Below are positions 46,735 to 55,961 of a DNA stretch of 64,000 nt, piece by piece (position 1 is the first letter of the stretch; every line of letters starts with the position of its first letter). The notes beneath the pieces are model-generated. The model was not told the DNA's origin. It saw nothing but the letters and a program-made list of their open reading frames with translations, and searched no databases. The position numbers and the translations under genes are program-made. The stretch is from Croceicoccus gelatinilyticus (GTDB taxonomy: Bacteria > Pseudomonadota > Alphaproteobacteria > Sphingomonadales > Sphingomonadaceae): positions 124,001 to 188,000 of the forward strand of contig NZ_JAHCBF010000005.1 of NCBI RefSeq assembly GCF_018398395.1, given 5' to 3'.

Positions 46735-47097
46735 TCAGAGAGCGAGGTTCGACTCGCACTCGGCCGTCTTGATGCGGGCCAGGGCCAGGTTCGACTTGCT
46801 CTTGTCCAGGACGAGATAGATGAACACGGCCGGGCGCGAAGCCATCGGACGGATGATGTGATACTGCGACGACAGCGTGATCAGGATGTCGTCGATCGCA
46901 TCCTTGGTGAGGCCGAGAGCCTTCATCGTCTTCAGCTTGGCGCGAACCACTTCGGTGTTGCCAGCGCCGGCAACGTCGAGGTCGATGCCGCCGCCTAGCT
47001 TGCCCAGGACCATGCCCGAGTCAGAATCGACAACCGCAGCGGCCTTCGCGCCGTCGATGGTCATCAGGTCGTCCATAGTTTCGTTGATGCTAGCCAT
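46735..47097 (-). CDS. Roadblock/LC7 domain protein (1)
   Basis: 120 residues, one Roadblock/LC7 domain: ETMDDLMTIDGAKAAAVVDS, the glycine-rich turn and an ITLSSQYHIIRPMASRPAVF strand region close to the MglB fold. Such proteins act as dimers and, in Myxococcus, as GTPase-activating partners for MglA. It is the last gene of the operon with the second Roadblock gene and a small GTPase. The ATG at 47097 is preceded by AAGGAAG; a longer frame to 47151 is unlikely. Function in this organism is unknown. Confidence 0.88.
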   Translation of the reverse strand: MASINETMDDLMTIDGAKAAAVVDSDSGMVLGKLGGGIDLDVAGAGNTEVVRAKLKTMKALGLTKDAIDDILITLSSQYHIIRPMASRPAVFIYLVLDKSKSNLALARIKTAECESNLAL

Positions 47098-47168
47098 TTT
47101 TTCACTTCCTTTTTTAAAGCGGTTTATCTGTGCCGGTCTCCGTCCCGCCAAATCCGGTGACCGTTAAA

Positions 47169-47597
47169 TCAAGCTGCCTTTTCCTGGACCAGGGTCCGCA
47201 TGTTGGAAGCGGCGAGCCGCGCTACGGAGAGCGCCTTGCCCACCGTTTCGGCCGCGTCGAAATGCGCGGCCAACACCATTGCGTGCTCGGGGACACGCAT
47301 CTGGATCACGTAACCGGTTTCCGCCGCGATAATGATGTACTCGGCGCCCCCGATCCTGAGGTCCTTGGCGACGGCATCGCCCAGGGCCTGCATCGAGGAG
47401 GCCATCGAGGCGACGCGCCGATTCTGTTTTTCATCGCCCGCGATGCTGGCGACTTCGAAGCCGTCGTCGGTCAGGAACGTTGCGTAACGCAGCGACCTGC
47501 AGACGTCGGAAAATCCATCCAGAACCTCGTTCGCGAACGCGATGACGACGGGGTCCTTGTGTGCACTGACTGGCTGTGCGCCAACTTGCTCGGTCAT
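47169..47597 (-). CDS. Roadblock/LC7 domain protein (2)
   Basis: 142 residues with one Roadblock/LC7 domain: VLDGFSDVCRSLRYATFLTD, GFEVASIAG, and GGAEYIIIAAETGYVIQMRV. It is only weakly like the first Roadblock protein, so the two may form a heterodimer. Its start GTG/ATG overlaps the end of the GTPase gene (ATGA at 47594-47597), so the two are coupled. A 71-base gap precedes the next Roadblock gene. Confidence 0.88.
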   Translation of the reverse strand: MTEQVGAQPVSAHKDPVVIAFANEVLDGFSDVCRSLRYATFLTDDGFEVASIAGDEKQNRRVASMASSMQALGDAVAKDLRIGGAEYIIIAAETGYVIQMRVPEHAMVLAAHFDAAETVGKALSVARLAASNMRTLVQEKAA

Positions 47598-48160
47598 GCC
47601 GCGCGCTCCTGGCTATCGGCGATCATCGCCGTCATTTCGATGTTCGCGATCAGGCTCATGAGTGCGGTGCGCATCTGATCGCCGTTGCGGGCATCGGCAG
47701 TGAAGACGGGGATCATGCGCCCCGGCATCACTTCGCGAATGCGTTCGGCGTACTTGTCGAGATAAGGGGTTGCCGCGACGTCGCTGCGCGTGACGCAAAC
47801 GACGATGCCGCCCTTTTCGTGAAGCTCGCCAAATTCCTCGAGAAACGCGTCCAGCTCCTCGATAGGATCGGCCGCATCATTGTTGACCAGTAGGACGAGC
47901 CCGACGGCGCGTTCCTTCAGGATGGTCCACATGAAGTTGAAGCGGCGCTGTCCCGGAACGCCGTAAAGGCGCACCTTGTCCTCGTCGCCGACGGTAATCT
48001 CGCCGTAGTCGAGCGCGACCGTGGTCGTGTCCTTGTCGGCGGTTTCACGATCGGTGTTGGTCGCCTCGGTGCGGATCGTCTCGATCTCCGACAGGCTTTC
48101 GATCGCCGTCGTTTTGCCCGCTCCCATGGGTCCCGCGAAAAGTATGACGTGTTCAGCCAT
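47594..48160 (-). CDS. MglA/COG2229-like small GTPase
   Basis: 188 residues. P-loop GPMGAGKTT (residues 10-18), effector-region Thr run DKDTTTVALDYGEI, switch II GVPGQRRF, in which the usual Asp of DxxG is Gly as in MglA-type GTPases, and TRSD in place of NKxD. It belongs to the bacterial Ras-like GTPases that pair with Roadblock proteins. It lies 3 bases after the 401-residue unknown gene and overlaps the Roadblock gene. MglA-type proteins set polarity; here the role is unknown. Confidence 0.9.
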   Translation of the reverse strand: MAEHVILFAGPMGAGKTTAIESLSEIETIRTEATNTDRETADKDTTTVALDYGEITVGDEDKVRLYGVPGQRRFNFMWTILKERAVGLVLLVNNDAADPIEELDAFLEEFGELHEKGGIVVCVTRSDVAATPYLDKYAERIREVMPGRMIPVFTADARNGDQMRTALMSLIANIEMTAMIADSQERAA

Positions 48161-48163
48161 CGA

Positions 48164-49369
48164 TCAGAGCCCCAGCTTAGTGCGAAGTTTGGAGAAGAGA
48201 CCGCCGCCGCTTTCCTTCTGCGCCGGGGGCGTGAAGGTTACGGGCGCTGCCGTCTTGTCGGTCTGGATCTCGAGGAGACCCATCAGCGAATAGGCGTTGA
48301 GCGTGCGTGTCGCGCTCTCCACCGAGATTCCCGCTGCCGAAGCCAGTTCGGCGGCATTGAGGAAACAATTCCCGATGGCTGCTGCGGCGCGCATGTCGGC
48401 GACCGCGTGGTTCAGCTCGGTAAAGTTGGGCCAGCGGCGCAGGCGATAGCGGTCCTCAGGCTTCAGCCAGGGGGCACCGGTGCCGTGGAAGGCCTGGCTG
48501 CCGATGAACCAGAACAGCTTGTCCAGCGATTCACCCGGCAGGTTGACGATGGGCGGACGGAACGCCTCGACCAGCGTCGAACGGATCGCGATGCGGCTGC
48601 CGTTGGCGGCCACCTGTTCCAGCGGAATGCGTGAGTTGTAGGCCCGGAAGCGGAAATCGATGCGGATCATGTCGAGGTTCTCGACACGGATTTCCGCGAC
48701 CGCAGGAGCCGAATTCTGCACGATGGAATAGAGCGCGACGGCGATCTGGTCCCATGCGGCAGCGAATTCGTGGGCATCGCCATGGCTTGCGTCGGAACTG
48801 ACAGGCTGCGGCGGTGCGACTGGCTGGGGCTGCTGTACCGGTGCGTGCATCGCGCTTGGCTGGGTTGCCGGATGGGGGCTTCCGTCTGCGGTGACGGGCC
48901 AGGCCTCTGCCTTCAGGGCGGCCGAACCGTCGGTCAGGTGATGCGGGGTCGGCGTGCCGAAGCCGGCCGGGACATGGTGGCGATCGTTGGCCGGGACCGC
49001 ACCCCAGTCTTCCATCTTCACCTTCATGGGCGTGACGTCGTCCGAACGCGACCGCGTCGAAAGATTGTCCTGCGCCTTCTTCAAGACATCCATCAGTTCC
49101 GCCGCGCTCAGCGGGGTAGTGATGCACAGCTCGCCTTCGATCGGCTGATTGCCGAAACGCACGAGGCGGATAAGAACCTGGTAGGGATCGGCGCTGAATT
49201 CGACGTCCGAGGGGACGATCAGTGCATCGCAGCTATCGGAGTGAAGCACCAGCCACGGGCAACCGGCCGCTTCAGCCTCGCTTTCGATGAATGTCGCGAT
49301 CTTCGCGCATTCGATCGGCGAAAGACCGACGAGCCCCAGACTGTGCCGCGCTTTGGTCATCAAACCCAT
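48164..49369 (-). CDS. Unknown 401-residue protein leading the GTPase/Roadblock operon
   Basis: No family recognised. Three parts are visible: an N-terminal alpha/beta domain (residues 1-115, LVLHSDSCDALIVPSD), a Pro/Gln/His-rich linker (about 120-200), and a C-terminal domain ending in a winged-helix-like segment (LNAAELASAAGISVESATRT) and a basic tail (SKLRTKLGL). The HTH-like part suggests DNA or protein binding. It starts at ATG 49369 with GGCAAGG upstream; MTKARH at 49360 is an alternative. It is the first gene of the operon and probably its effector or scaffold. Confidence 0.72.
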   Translation of the reverse strand: MGLMTKARHSLGLVGLSPIECAKIATFIESEAEAAGCPWLVLHSDSCDALIVPSDVEFSADPYQVLIRLVRFGNQPIEGELCITTPLSAAELMDVLKKAQDNLSTRSRSDDVTPMKVKMEDWGAVPANDRHHVPAGFGTPTPHHLTDGSAALKAEAWPVTADGSPHPATQPSAMHAPVQQPQPVAPPQPVSSDASHGDAHEFAAAWDQIAVALYSIVQNSAPAVAEIRVENLDMIRIDFRFRAYNSRIPLEQVAANGSRIAIRSTLVEAFRPPIVNLPGESLDKLFWFIGSQAFHGTGAPWLKPEDRYRLRRWPNFTELNHAVADMRAAAAIGNCFLNAAELASAAGISVESATRTLNAYSLMGLLEIQTDKTAAPVTFTPPAQKESGGGLFSKLRTKLGL

Positions 49370-49891
49370 TGCCTTGCCGCTCCAACACACGGCACGACCA
49401 GATCGGGATGATTTGGATCGCGCCGCCAGGAACACTGACTAAGGCAGGTCCGCCTAATTAACGGTTAAACCGGATGCTTTCGAAAATAATAATTGCAGTA
49501 AAATTCCCCGGCATTCCCCTTATAGCCCAAAGAGTAGCAAGTTAATGAACGCTCAATCCCGGAAAATAATTCAAAAACCAATACATATTTTGCATAAATT
49601 ACATATTTTTTATGCAAATTTACTTATAACAGGTACGCCTACATGAATTGGCAACCGATCAAAAAACACATTGGATGGATTTCGAAAATTACGGGATGAA
49701 ACGTTATGTCTTTCACAAGCTCAACTAGGCAGTACTCCCAAGCAACATCATACCCCATATTGCCAGTAATCAGACATTGCACAGGTTCTCGCCTGCGCAG
49801 TTTGTCAGCCCGGTTTTCAGCGCTAATGTCGGGCTCAAATCGTTACCCCGCGCGTTTGTGACACGAATGCCCCCAATTTGCGGACACATGG
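49370..49891. promoter_or_regulatory. AT-rich divergent regulatory region
   Basis: 522 bases without a gene, between the Roadblock/GTPase operon and the PBP gene. The middle (about 49440-49760) is strikingly AT-rich for this chromosome. It holds a TTAACGGTTAA palindrome (49458-49468) and a 10-bp inverted repeat (49589-49618). No ORF with a ribosome site is seen. It should contain both promoters; no consensus -35/-10 pair is evident. Confidence 0.55.
49589..49618. repeat. AT-rich inverted repeat in the divergent region
   Basis: Perfect 10-bp arms (TTTGCATAAA with TTTATGCAAA, 49589-49598 and 49609-49618), 10 bases apart. Possible regulator site or cruciform. Confidence 0.6.
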
Positions 49892-51925
49892 ATGGCCACG
49901 CAGCCTTTAAGAGATAACCGATACGCCGACGCGGCGGGCCGGGGTTACAATATTTTCCGCAGCTGGCCGCTCTGGTTTCAGGGCCTTCTCGCCGCACTTG
50001 TCCTGTTCTTCGGATGGGAAGTCTATGCCGCACCGCCATGGAAGCTGGGCGGCCCGCCCCCGCCGCAGGGCATAGATTTCCTTGCGACCGACGGCACCGT
50101 CATCGCGCATCGCGGGCCGAAATCCGCCGTCCCGATCGATGCCGAGGAACTGCCCGAACACGTCCGGCAGGCCTTCCTCGCGATCGAGGACCGGCGCTTT
50201 TACGAACATGGCGGCATCGATTTTCGCGGCCTTGCCCGCGCCACGGTCACCAATCTGAAAGCCGGCGGCGTCGTTCAGGGCGGCTCCACGATCACGCAGC
50301 AGTACGTGAAGAATGCCTTCCTGACGCAGGACCGCACGTTCGTGCGCAAGGGCAAGGAAATGCTGCTGGCCGACTGGGCCGAAATGTGGATGAGCAAGAA
50401 CGAGATCCTCTCGCGCTATCTCGAGCTCTGCTATTTCGGTGAAGGTCAGTACGGCCTCGTCGCAGCCGCGCATCATTATTTCGACCGCACGCCTTCGGAA
50501 CTGACGCTGGGTCAGGCCGCTCTGCTGGCAGGGATGGTGAAGGCCCCTTCCCGCCTTTCGCCGATCGATAACCGCGAGGCATCGTTCGAACGCATGCGCG
50601 TCGTGCTGGGCGCGATGGCCTATGCCGGTTTCATTACCGAAGAACAGGCTGAGGAAGAGCCCGATCCCAAGGTGACGCCGGGCGCGGAGGACGACGAAGG
50701 TCCCAGCGGGACGTGGTTCGTCGACTGGCTCATGCCGCAACTTCCCGAGGATTTCTCCGGCTCGGTCCAGACCACGCTGGAGCCTGACGCACAGGCCCGG
50801 GCCGAACGCGTCGTGCGCAATGCGCGGCTTGGCGGGGCGGAAGTGGCGCTGATCGCGATGCGGCCCAATGGCGCGATCGCTGCGATGGTCGGCGGCAAGA
50901 AGTGGACGCCCGAGGCGTTCAACCGCGCCACGACCGCCAAGCGCCAGCCGGGTTCGACTTTCAAGCTATTCGACTATTTCGCCGCGATCCGCGAGGGTGC
51001 GACCGCCGACACGCTGATCGAGGACGGCCCGATCGACATCGACGGGTGGCAGCCGAAAAACGCCTATTCGGGCTATTACGGCCAGATCCCGCTGTCCCGC
51101 GCCTTTGCGATTTCGAGCAATACCGCAGCGATCCGCGTCGCGCAGGATGTCGGCGCGGATGAAGTCATCGACACTGCACGCGATCTGGGCGTCGAATCCG
51201 AGATCCCCGAAAATCTCAGCATGGCGCTCGGCACGGCAAACCTGACGCTCAAGGAACTGGCCGCCGCCTATGCTGCCTTTGCCCTCGGCAAATATCCGGT
51301 CGAACCCTATGGCCTTGCGGAAGAGGCCGCGACGCCTTGGCGCAGTCTCGATGCTAAGCGGGAATGGGCGCCGATGCTCAAGCTGCTTTACGGCGCAGCG
51401 AACAGCGGCACGGGCCGCGCTGCCGTGATCGACGGTCAGCCGACTTTCGGCAAGACCGGCACGACGCAGGAAGGGCGCGATGCCTTGTTCGTGGGCTTTG
51501 CCGGCAACATGGTGACGGCCGTCTGGGTCGGCCGCGACGACAACAAGCCGATCCCCGGCAACCACGGCGGCGGCAATCCGGCGCAGATCTGGAAGCAGTT
51601 CATGAGCGGGGTGAAGCTGGAGCCGCTGCAGCTTCCGCTCAAGATCAACCAGATCAAGCGCCCTGCCCCGCGCCGCACGATGAGCGCGGAAGATGCCGAC
51701 ATGAGCACGATCGAGATCGGTGACATGAATGAAGGCGACATCGACATCATAGTTCCCGAGGGCATCCCCGACCTGCCGGAAGGCTTTGGCGATATGCCTT
51801 CATCAGCCGGTGCCGAGGATTTAGAGCCCGAAGTGCCGCAAGCTGACATGCAGGTGCCGGCCACTCCGCCGCAGGGGCAGCCCGCGGCGCCGCCAGAAAA
51901 CGGCCCTGGCCCCGCGCCCGAGTAA
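49892..51925 (+). CDS. Class A penicillin-binding protein (glycosyltransferase/transpeptidase)
   Basis: 677 residues; makes and crosslinks peptidoglycan in the periplasm. Transmembrane anchor near residues 30-46, GT51 domain (EDRRFYEHGG, QGGSTITQQYVKN, LGQAALLAGMVKAPS), transpeptidase domain with GSTFK (Ser355, Lys358), ISSNTA and FGKTGTTQ. An acidic/Pro-rich C-terminal tail of about 70 residues follows. Shorter than typical PBP1a and without an obvious OB/ODD insertion, so PBP1c-like or a short PBP1 is possible. Start at 49892; the ATG at 49888 is out of frame. Confidence 0.95.
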   Translation: MATQPLRDNRYADAAGRGYNIFRSWPLWFQGLLAALVLFFGWEVYAAPPWKLGGPPPPQGIDFLATDGTVIAHRGPKSAVPIDAEELPEHVRQAFLAIEDRRFYEHGGIDFRGLARATVTNLKAGGVVQGGSTITQQYVKNAFLTQDRTFVRKGKEMLLADWAEMWMSKNEILSRYLELCYFGEGQYGLVAAAHHYFDRTPSELTLGQAALLAGMVKAPSRLSPIDNREASFERMRVVLGAMAYAGFITEEQAEEEPDPKVTPGAEDDEGPSGTWFVDWLMPQLPEDFSGSVQTTLEPDAQARAERVVRNARLGGAEVALIAMRPNGAIAAMVGGKKWTPEAFNRATTAKRQPGSTFKLFDYFAAIREGATADTLIEDGPIDIDGWQPKNAYSGYYGQIPLSRAFAISSNTAAIRVAQDVGADEVIDTARDLGVESEIPENLSMALGTANLTLKELAAAYAAFALGKYPVEPYGLAEEAATPWRSLDAKREWAPMLKLLYGAANSGTGRAAVIDGQPTFGKTGTTQEGRDALFVGFAGNMVTAVWVGRDDNKPIPGNHGGGNPAQIWKQFMSGVKLEPLQLPLKINQIKRPAPRRTMSAEDADMSTIEIGDMNEGDIDIIVPEGIPDLPEGFGDMPSSAGAEDLEPEVPQADMQVPATPPQGQPAAPPENGPGPAPE

Positions 51926-51944
51926 CATCGAGCGCGACCAAGGC

Positions 51945-52298
51945 ATGAAACGGTATTTCTATCTGGGGGCTGGCTACCTGTCGCTGGCGCTTGGCGGCAT
52001 CGGCATCGTCCTGCCCCTGCTGCCTACGGTGCCCTTCATGATCCTTGCCGCGTTTTGCTTTGCCCGGTCAAGCCCACGGCTTGAGGCGTGGCTGGTCGAA
52101 CACAAACACTTCGGCCCGCACATCACGGCATGGCGCGAAAAAGGCGCGATCAGCCGCCGCGGCAAGACCGCCGCACTGGCCGCCTTTGCCGCCAGCGTCA
52201 TCCTGTCCTTCGCCTTCGCGCCGATGCCTGCGCCGCTGATCTCCCTGATGGCAGCGGTCGTGGGCGGAAGCTGGATCTGGTCCCGCCCCGAAAGCTAG
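51945..52298 (+). CDS. YbaN-family (DUF454) inner membrane protein
   Basis: 117 residues. The DUF454 pattern is clear: YLSLALGGIGIVLPLLPTVPFMILAAFCFARSSPRLEAWL split over two helices, then HKHFGPHITAWREKGAISRRGK and a hydrophobic C terminus. Function unknown. It follows the PBP gene by 19 bases and is likely cotranscribed. Confidence 0.88.
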   Translation: MKRYFYLGAGYLSLALGGIGIVLPLLPTVPFMILAAFCFARSSPRLEAWLVEHKHFGPHITAWREKGAISRRGKTAALAAFAASVILSFAFAPMPAPLISLMAAVVGGSWIWSRPES

Positions 52299-52302
52299 GT
52301 GC

Positions 52303-52491
52303 TCAACGCATCGGGCAGGTGTTGAGGCCCACGATCCGGTAGAGCGGGCAGAACCCGACCAGCCCAGTAATCAGCGGGATCAGGCCGAGCCAACCCCACG
52401 ACGTCTGCGGCCCCACGAATACCAGCGCGATGACGAACAGCCCCACGACGACGCGCAGGATGCGATCAAGTTTTCCTTCGTTGACAGGCAT
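52303..52491 (-). CDS. DUF2892 small membrane protein
   Basis: 62 residues: MPVNEGKLDRILRVVVGLFV, two transmembrane helices and the C-terminal GLVGFCPLYRIVGLNTCP motif with two conserved Cys, as in the membrane part of YgaP-type rhodaneses. The conserved CPLY motif supports the family. Function unknown. It converges on the DUF454 gene with a 4-base gap. Confidence 0.88.
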   Translation of the reverse strand: MPVNEGKLDRILRVVVGLFVIALVFVGPQTSWGWLGLIPLITGLVGFCPLYRIVGLNTCPMR

Positions 52492-52560
52492 TGTTGCCGA
52501 CTCCTTCTCCTCTGGAACTGCAACAATCGCACTTCGGACGGCGACGCTAAATGATCCCGA

Positions 52561-53109
52561 TCAAACCCGCAGTTCGCGCCATTCGCCAAGGCCCAGCCCT
52601 TCGACCGTCCAGTCCCCGATGCTCCAGCGCACCAGCCGCAAGGTCGGGTGGCCGACGGCGGCGGTCATGCGACGAACCTGGCGGTTGCGGCCTTCGGTAA
52701 TCGTCAGTTCGATCCAGGCATCGGGCACCGACTTGCGAAAGCGGATAGGCGGATCGCGGTCCCACAGGTCTGGCGGGTCGATCACGCGCGCACGCGCGGG
52801 CGCGGTCATTCCATCCTTCAGCCGCACGCCCTTGCACAGCGCCGCTATCGCCGCGCCGTCCGGCTCGCCCTCTACCTGCGCAAGGTATGTCTTGGGCATC
52901 TTGTGGCGCGGTTCGGCGATGCGGGACTGCAGCCGTCCGTCGTCGGTCAGCAAAAGCAGCCCCTCGCTGTCACGGTCCAGCCGCCCGGCGGGATAGACGC
53001 CGGGGACTTTCACGTATTCCGACAGCGTCGGATGCGGGCTTTCATCGCGTCCGGCGCTGAACTGCGACAGGACGCCGAATGGCTTGTTGAGCAGGATGAG
53101 GCGCGACAC
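52561..53109 (-). CDS. RsuA/RluE-type pseudouridine synthase
   Basis: 182 residues without an S4 domain, as in RluE. Begins LILLNKPFGVLSQF; the catalytic Asp is in AGRLDRDSEGLLLLTDDG, with KTYLAQVEGEP and EGRNRQVRRMTAAVGHPTLRLVR completing the fold. It likely modifies 23S rRNA (RluE makes pseudouridine 2457). The start is GTG 53109, judged by family alignment; the frame stays open upstream into lepA but that part is a shadow. It is 14 bases downstream of lepA. Confidence 0.9.
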   Translation of the reverse strand: MSRLILLNKPFGVLSQFSAGRDESPHPTLSEYVKVPGVYPAGRLDRDSEGLLLLTDDGRLQSRIAEPRHKMPKTYLAQVEGEPDGAAIAALCKGVRLKDGMTAPARARVIDPPDLWDRDPPIRFRKSVPDAWIELTITEGRNRQVRRMTAAVGHPTLRLVRWSIGDWTVEGLGLGEWRELRV

Positions 53110-53123
53110 GGGCGTGCCCCGCC

Positions 53124-54941
53124 TTATTCCTCGCCCATGCGCAGCGCAGCGATGAAAGCTTCCTGCGGGATCGAGACGTTGCCGTATTCGCGCATACGGG
53201 CCTTGCCCTTCTTCTGCTTTTCGAGAAGCTTCTTCTTGCGCGTGATGTCGCCGCCGTAGCACTTGGCGGTCACGTCCTTGCGCATCGCGCTGATCGTCTC
53301 GCGCGCGATGACCTTGCCGCCGATGGCCGCCTGGATCGGGATCTTGAACAGGTGGCGTGGGATGAGATCCTTCAGACGCTCGCACATGCCGCGTCCGCGT
53401 TCCTCGGCAACGCCGCGGTGGACGATCATCGAAAGCGCGTCGACCGGCTCGTTGTTGACGAGAATGCTCATCTTCACGAGATCGCCTTCGCGCAGGCCGA
53501 TCTGTTCATAGTCGAAGCTGGCATAGCCGCGGCTGATCGATTTCAGACGGTCGTAGAAGTCGAAGACCACTTCGTTGAGCGGCAGTTCATAAGTCACCTG
53601 TGCACGCCCGCCGACATACGTCAGGTCGACCTGGATGCCGCGACGGTCCTGACACAGCTTCAGGATCGAGCCGAGGTATTCGTCAGGCGTGTAGATCGTC
53701 GCCTTGATCCACGGCTCCTCGATGACCTTGATGCGGTTCTGGTCGGGATAGTCCGCCGGATTGTGCAGGAAGATCTCGCGCGCCTCGTCGGTACGGCTGG
53801 CGGCAAGGTCGATGCGATAGACGACCGACGGCGCCGTGGTGATAAGGTCGAGGTCGTATTCGCGGCTCAGGCGTTCCTGAATGATCTCGAGGTGCAAGAG
53901 GCCGAGGAAACCGCAGCGGAAGCCGAAGCCCAGCGCCGCGCTCGATTCCATCTCGAACGAGAAGCTGGCGTCATTCAAACGCAGCTTGGCGATCGATTCG
54001 CGCAGCTTGTCGAAGTCATTCGCGTCGACCGGGAAGAGGCCGCAGAACACGACTGGCTGGACTTCCTTGTAGCCCGCCAGCGCCTTGGCCGCGCCGTTCT
54101 TTACCGTCGTGATTGTGTCGCCGACCTTTGCCTGTTCGACTTCCTTGATCTGCGCCGTGATGAAACCGATCTCGCCTGGCCCCAGTTCGGGAAGGTCGGT
54201 GCGCTTGGGCGTGAAGCAGCCGACGCGGTCGATCAGGTGCTCGGTCCCGCCCTGCATGAACTTGACGTTCAGGCCCTTCTTGATGACCCCGTCCATGACG
54301 CGGACCAGGATGACGACGCCGAGGTAGGGATCGTACCACGAATCGACCAGCATCGCCTTCAGCGGTGCTTCGCGGTCACCGGCGGGCGACGGGATCTTCT
54401 CGACGATCTGTTCGAGGATCTCCTCGATGCCGATGCCCGACTTCGCGCTGGCCAGCACCGCATCGCTCGCGTCGATGCCGATGATGTCCTCGATCTCTTC
54501 CTTCACACGCTCCGGCTCTGCGGCGGGAAGGTCGATCTTGTTGATCACGGGCACGATCTCGTGGTCATGCTCGATCGACTGGTAAACGTTGGCCAGCGTC
54601 TGAGCCTCGACGCCCTGCGCCGCATCCACGACCAGCAGCGCGCCTTCACAGGCGGCAAGGCTGCGCGACACTTCATAGGCGAAGTCGACGTGACCCGGCG
54701 TGTCCATGAGGTTCAGCTCATAGGTTGTGCCGTTCTTGGCGGTATAATTAAGGCGCACGGTCTGCGCCTTGATGGTGATACCGCGCTCCTTCTCGATATC
54801 CATGTTATCAAGGACTTGCGCGCTCATCTCACGCTCTGTCAGGCCGCCGGTGAACTGGATCAGGCGGTCGGCCAGCGTCGACTTGCCATGGTCGATGTGG
54901 GCAATGATGCTAAAGTTGCGGATGTTCGCGAGTTCGGTCAT
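53124..54941 (-). CDS. lepA: Elongation factor 4 (LepA)
   Basis: Ribosomal GTPase that back-translocates or aids initiation under stress. 605 residues. G-domain motifs: [36 protein letters not shown]; the LepA-specific C terminus ends with [20 protein letters not shown] and [14 protein letters not shown]. The start [15 protein letters not shown] at 54941 fits the family. It is followed by the pseudouridine synthase on the same strand and divergent from the PhaZ-like gene. Confidence 0.97.
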   Translation of the reverse strand: MTELANIRNFSIIAHIDHGKSTLADRLIQFTGGLTEREMSAQVLDNMDIEKERGITIKAQTVRLNYTAKNGTTYELNLMDTPGHVDFAYEVSRSLAACEGALLVVDAAQGVEAQTLANVYQSIEHDHEIVPVINKIDLPAAEPERVKEEIEDIIGIDASDAVLASAKSGIGIEEILEQIVEKIPSPAGDREAPLKAMLVDSWYDPYLGVVILVRVMDGVIKKGLNVKFMQGGTEHLIDRVGCFTPKRTDLPELGPGEIGFITAQIKEVEQAKVGDTITTVKNGAAKALAGYKEVQPVVFCGLFPVDANDFDKLRESIAKLRLNDASFSFEMESSAALGFGFRCGFLGLLHLEIIQERLSREYDLDLITTAPSVVYRIDLAASRTDEAREIFLHNPADYPDQNRIKVIEEPWIKATIYTPDEYLGSILKLCQDRRGIQVDLTYVGGRAQVTYELPLNEVVFDFYDRLKSISRGYASFDYEQIGLREGDLVKMSILVNNEPVDALSMIVHRGVAEERGRGMCERLKDLIPRHLFKIPIQAAIGGKVIARETISAMRKDVTAKCYGGDITRKKKLLEKQKKGKARMREYGNVSIPQEAFIAALRMGEE

Positions 54942-55068
54942 GTGCGCGCCATTAGCGGTTGCCTGTGCCCGTGTCAGCAGGGAACACGCATTGGCGGTCG
55001 CAAGATGCGCGCACCTGACCAATAGTCGGCTGTTCCATCGGGCCGGAACCTGCTAGCGCGATCATCTC

Positions 55069-55884
55069 ATGCCATTCACCTATCGCAAATCCACGGTCGA
55101 GGGTCTGACCCTGCGCATCGGCAGAAAAGGGGCCGGATCCCCGCACGACGCAGTGCCGCTGCTGATGCTGAACGGCATCGGTTTCAATTCGGAACTGATG
55201 GAAGACCTGTCGCGCCAGTTCCCGAACCGGCCGATCGTCTGTCCCGACATGCCCGGTTGCGGCAAATCGCCCGATCCGGTGCTGCCCTACACGATGCAGC
55301 GCATGGCCCGCGGCATGGCCGCGATGATGGAGCGCGAATTTCCCGGTCGGCCCTTCGCAGTCCTCGGCTTCTCTTGGGGCGGCGCGCTGGCTCAGCAGAT
55401 CGCGGTGACCGCGCCGCGCAAGGTGGAACGGCTTGCCCTTGTCGCGACGACGTCGGGGCTACCGCTGCCGATCGCAAACCCCGAGGTTCTGCGCCGCCTG
55501 CTGGACCCGACCGAGTACATCGATCCGGCCATCCTGTCGGAAAACTTCCTCGCGCTTCTGCATGAAGGCGGGGCGAGCGCAGGGCTGCTGCGCCGCTTCA
55601 AGACGCCGACGCCAGCTGGCGTCGGTTGCCAGGTCGCCGCGCTGGCCAGCTGGACCGCAGCACCGATGCTGCCGTTCCTGCGAATGCCGGTGCTGCTCGC
55701 CGGGATGACCGAGGACGCCGTCGTCCCCATTGCGCATCAGCGGGCGCTGTCCTGCCTGATCCCGCAGGCCGAAACGTTCGAGGTCCGCACCGGCGGGCAC
55801 CTGCTTCCCCTCGCCGTCCCTACCCGCATCGCGCCGCGCCTTGCCGAGTTTCTGGAAGGCAAGGAAGCGCTTGTGAACTGCTAA
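55069..55884 (+). CDS. Alpha/beta hydrolase, intracellular PHA depolymerase-like
   Basis: 271 residues. Catalytic Ser in GFSWGGALAQQIA, the exact lipase-box context of medium-chain PhaZ; Asp in AGMTEDAVVP and His in RTGGHLLPL complete the triad. The start LTLRIGRKG and GIGFNSELMEDLSRQF also fit PhaZ. Such enzymes mobilise stored polyhydroxyalkanoate; with bdhA in the window this supports PHA metabolism, although phaC is not present here. Other esterase roles remain possible. Confidence 0.82.
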   Translation: MPFTYRKSTVEGLTLRIGRKGAGSPHDAVPLLMLNGIGFNSELMEDLSRQFPNRPIVCPDMPGCGKSPDPVLPYTMQRMARGMAAMMEREFPGRPFAVLGFSWGGALAQQIAVTAPRKVERLALVATTSGLPLPIANPEVLRRLLDPTEYIDPAILSENFLALLHEGGASAGLLRRFKTPTPAGVGCQVAALASWTAAPMLPFLRMPVLLAGMTEDAVVPIAHQRALSCLIPQAETFEVRTGGHLLPLAVPTRIAPRLAEFLEGKEALVNC

Positions 55885-55961
55885 GACGCAGCCACCCCTT
55901 CCCTTTTCGTGTCCGTTCGATAGCCTGACCCGACAAGACAAGCAGCTTGCGGGGGACTTCA

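Noticed and set aside
53352-55025. Long open frame opposite lepA (557 codons)
   Set aside because: Antisense shadow of lepA; no family resemblance.
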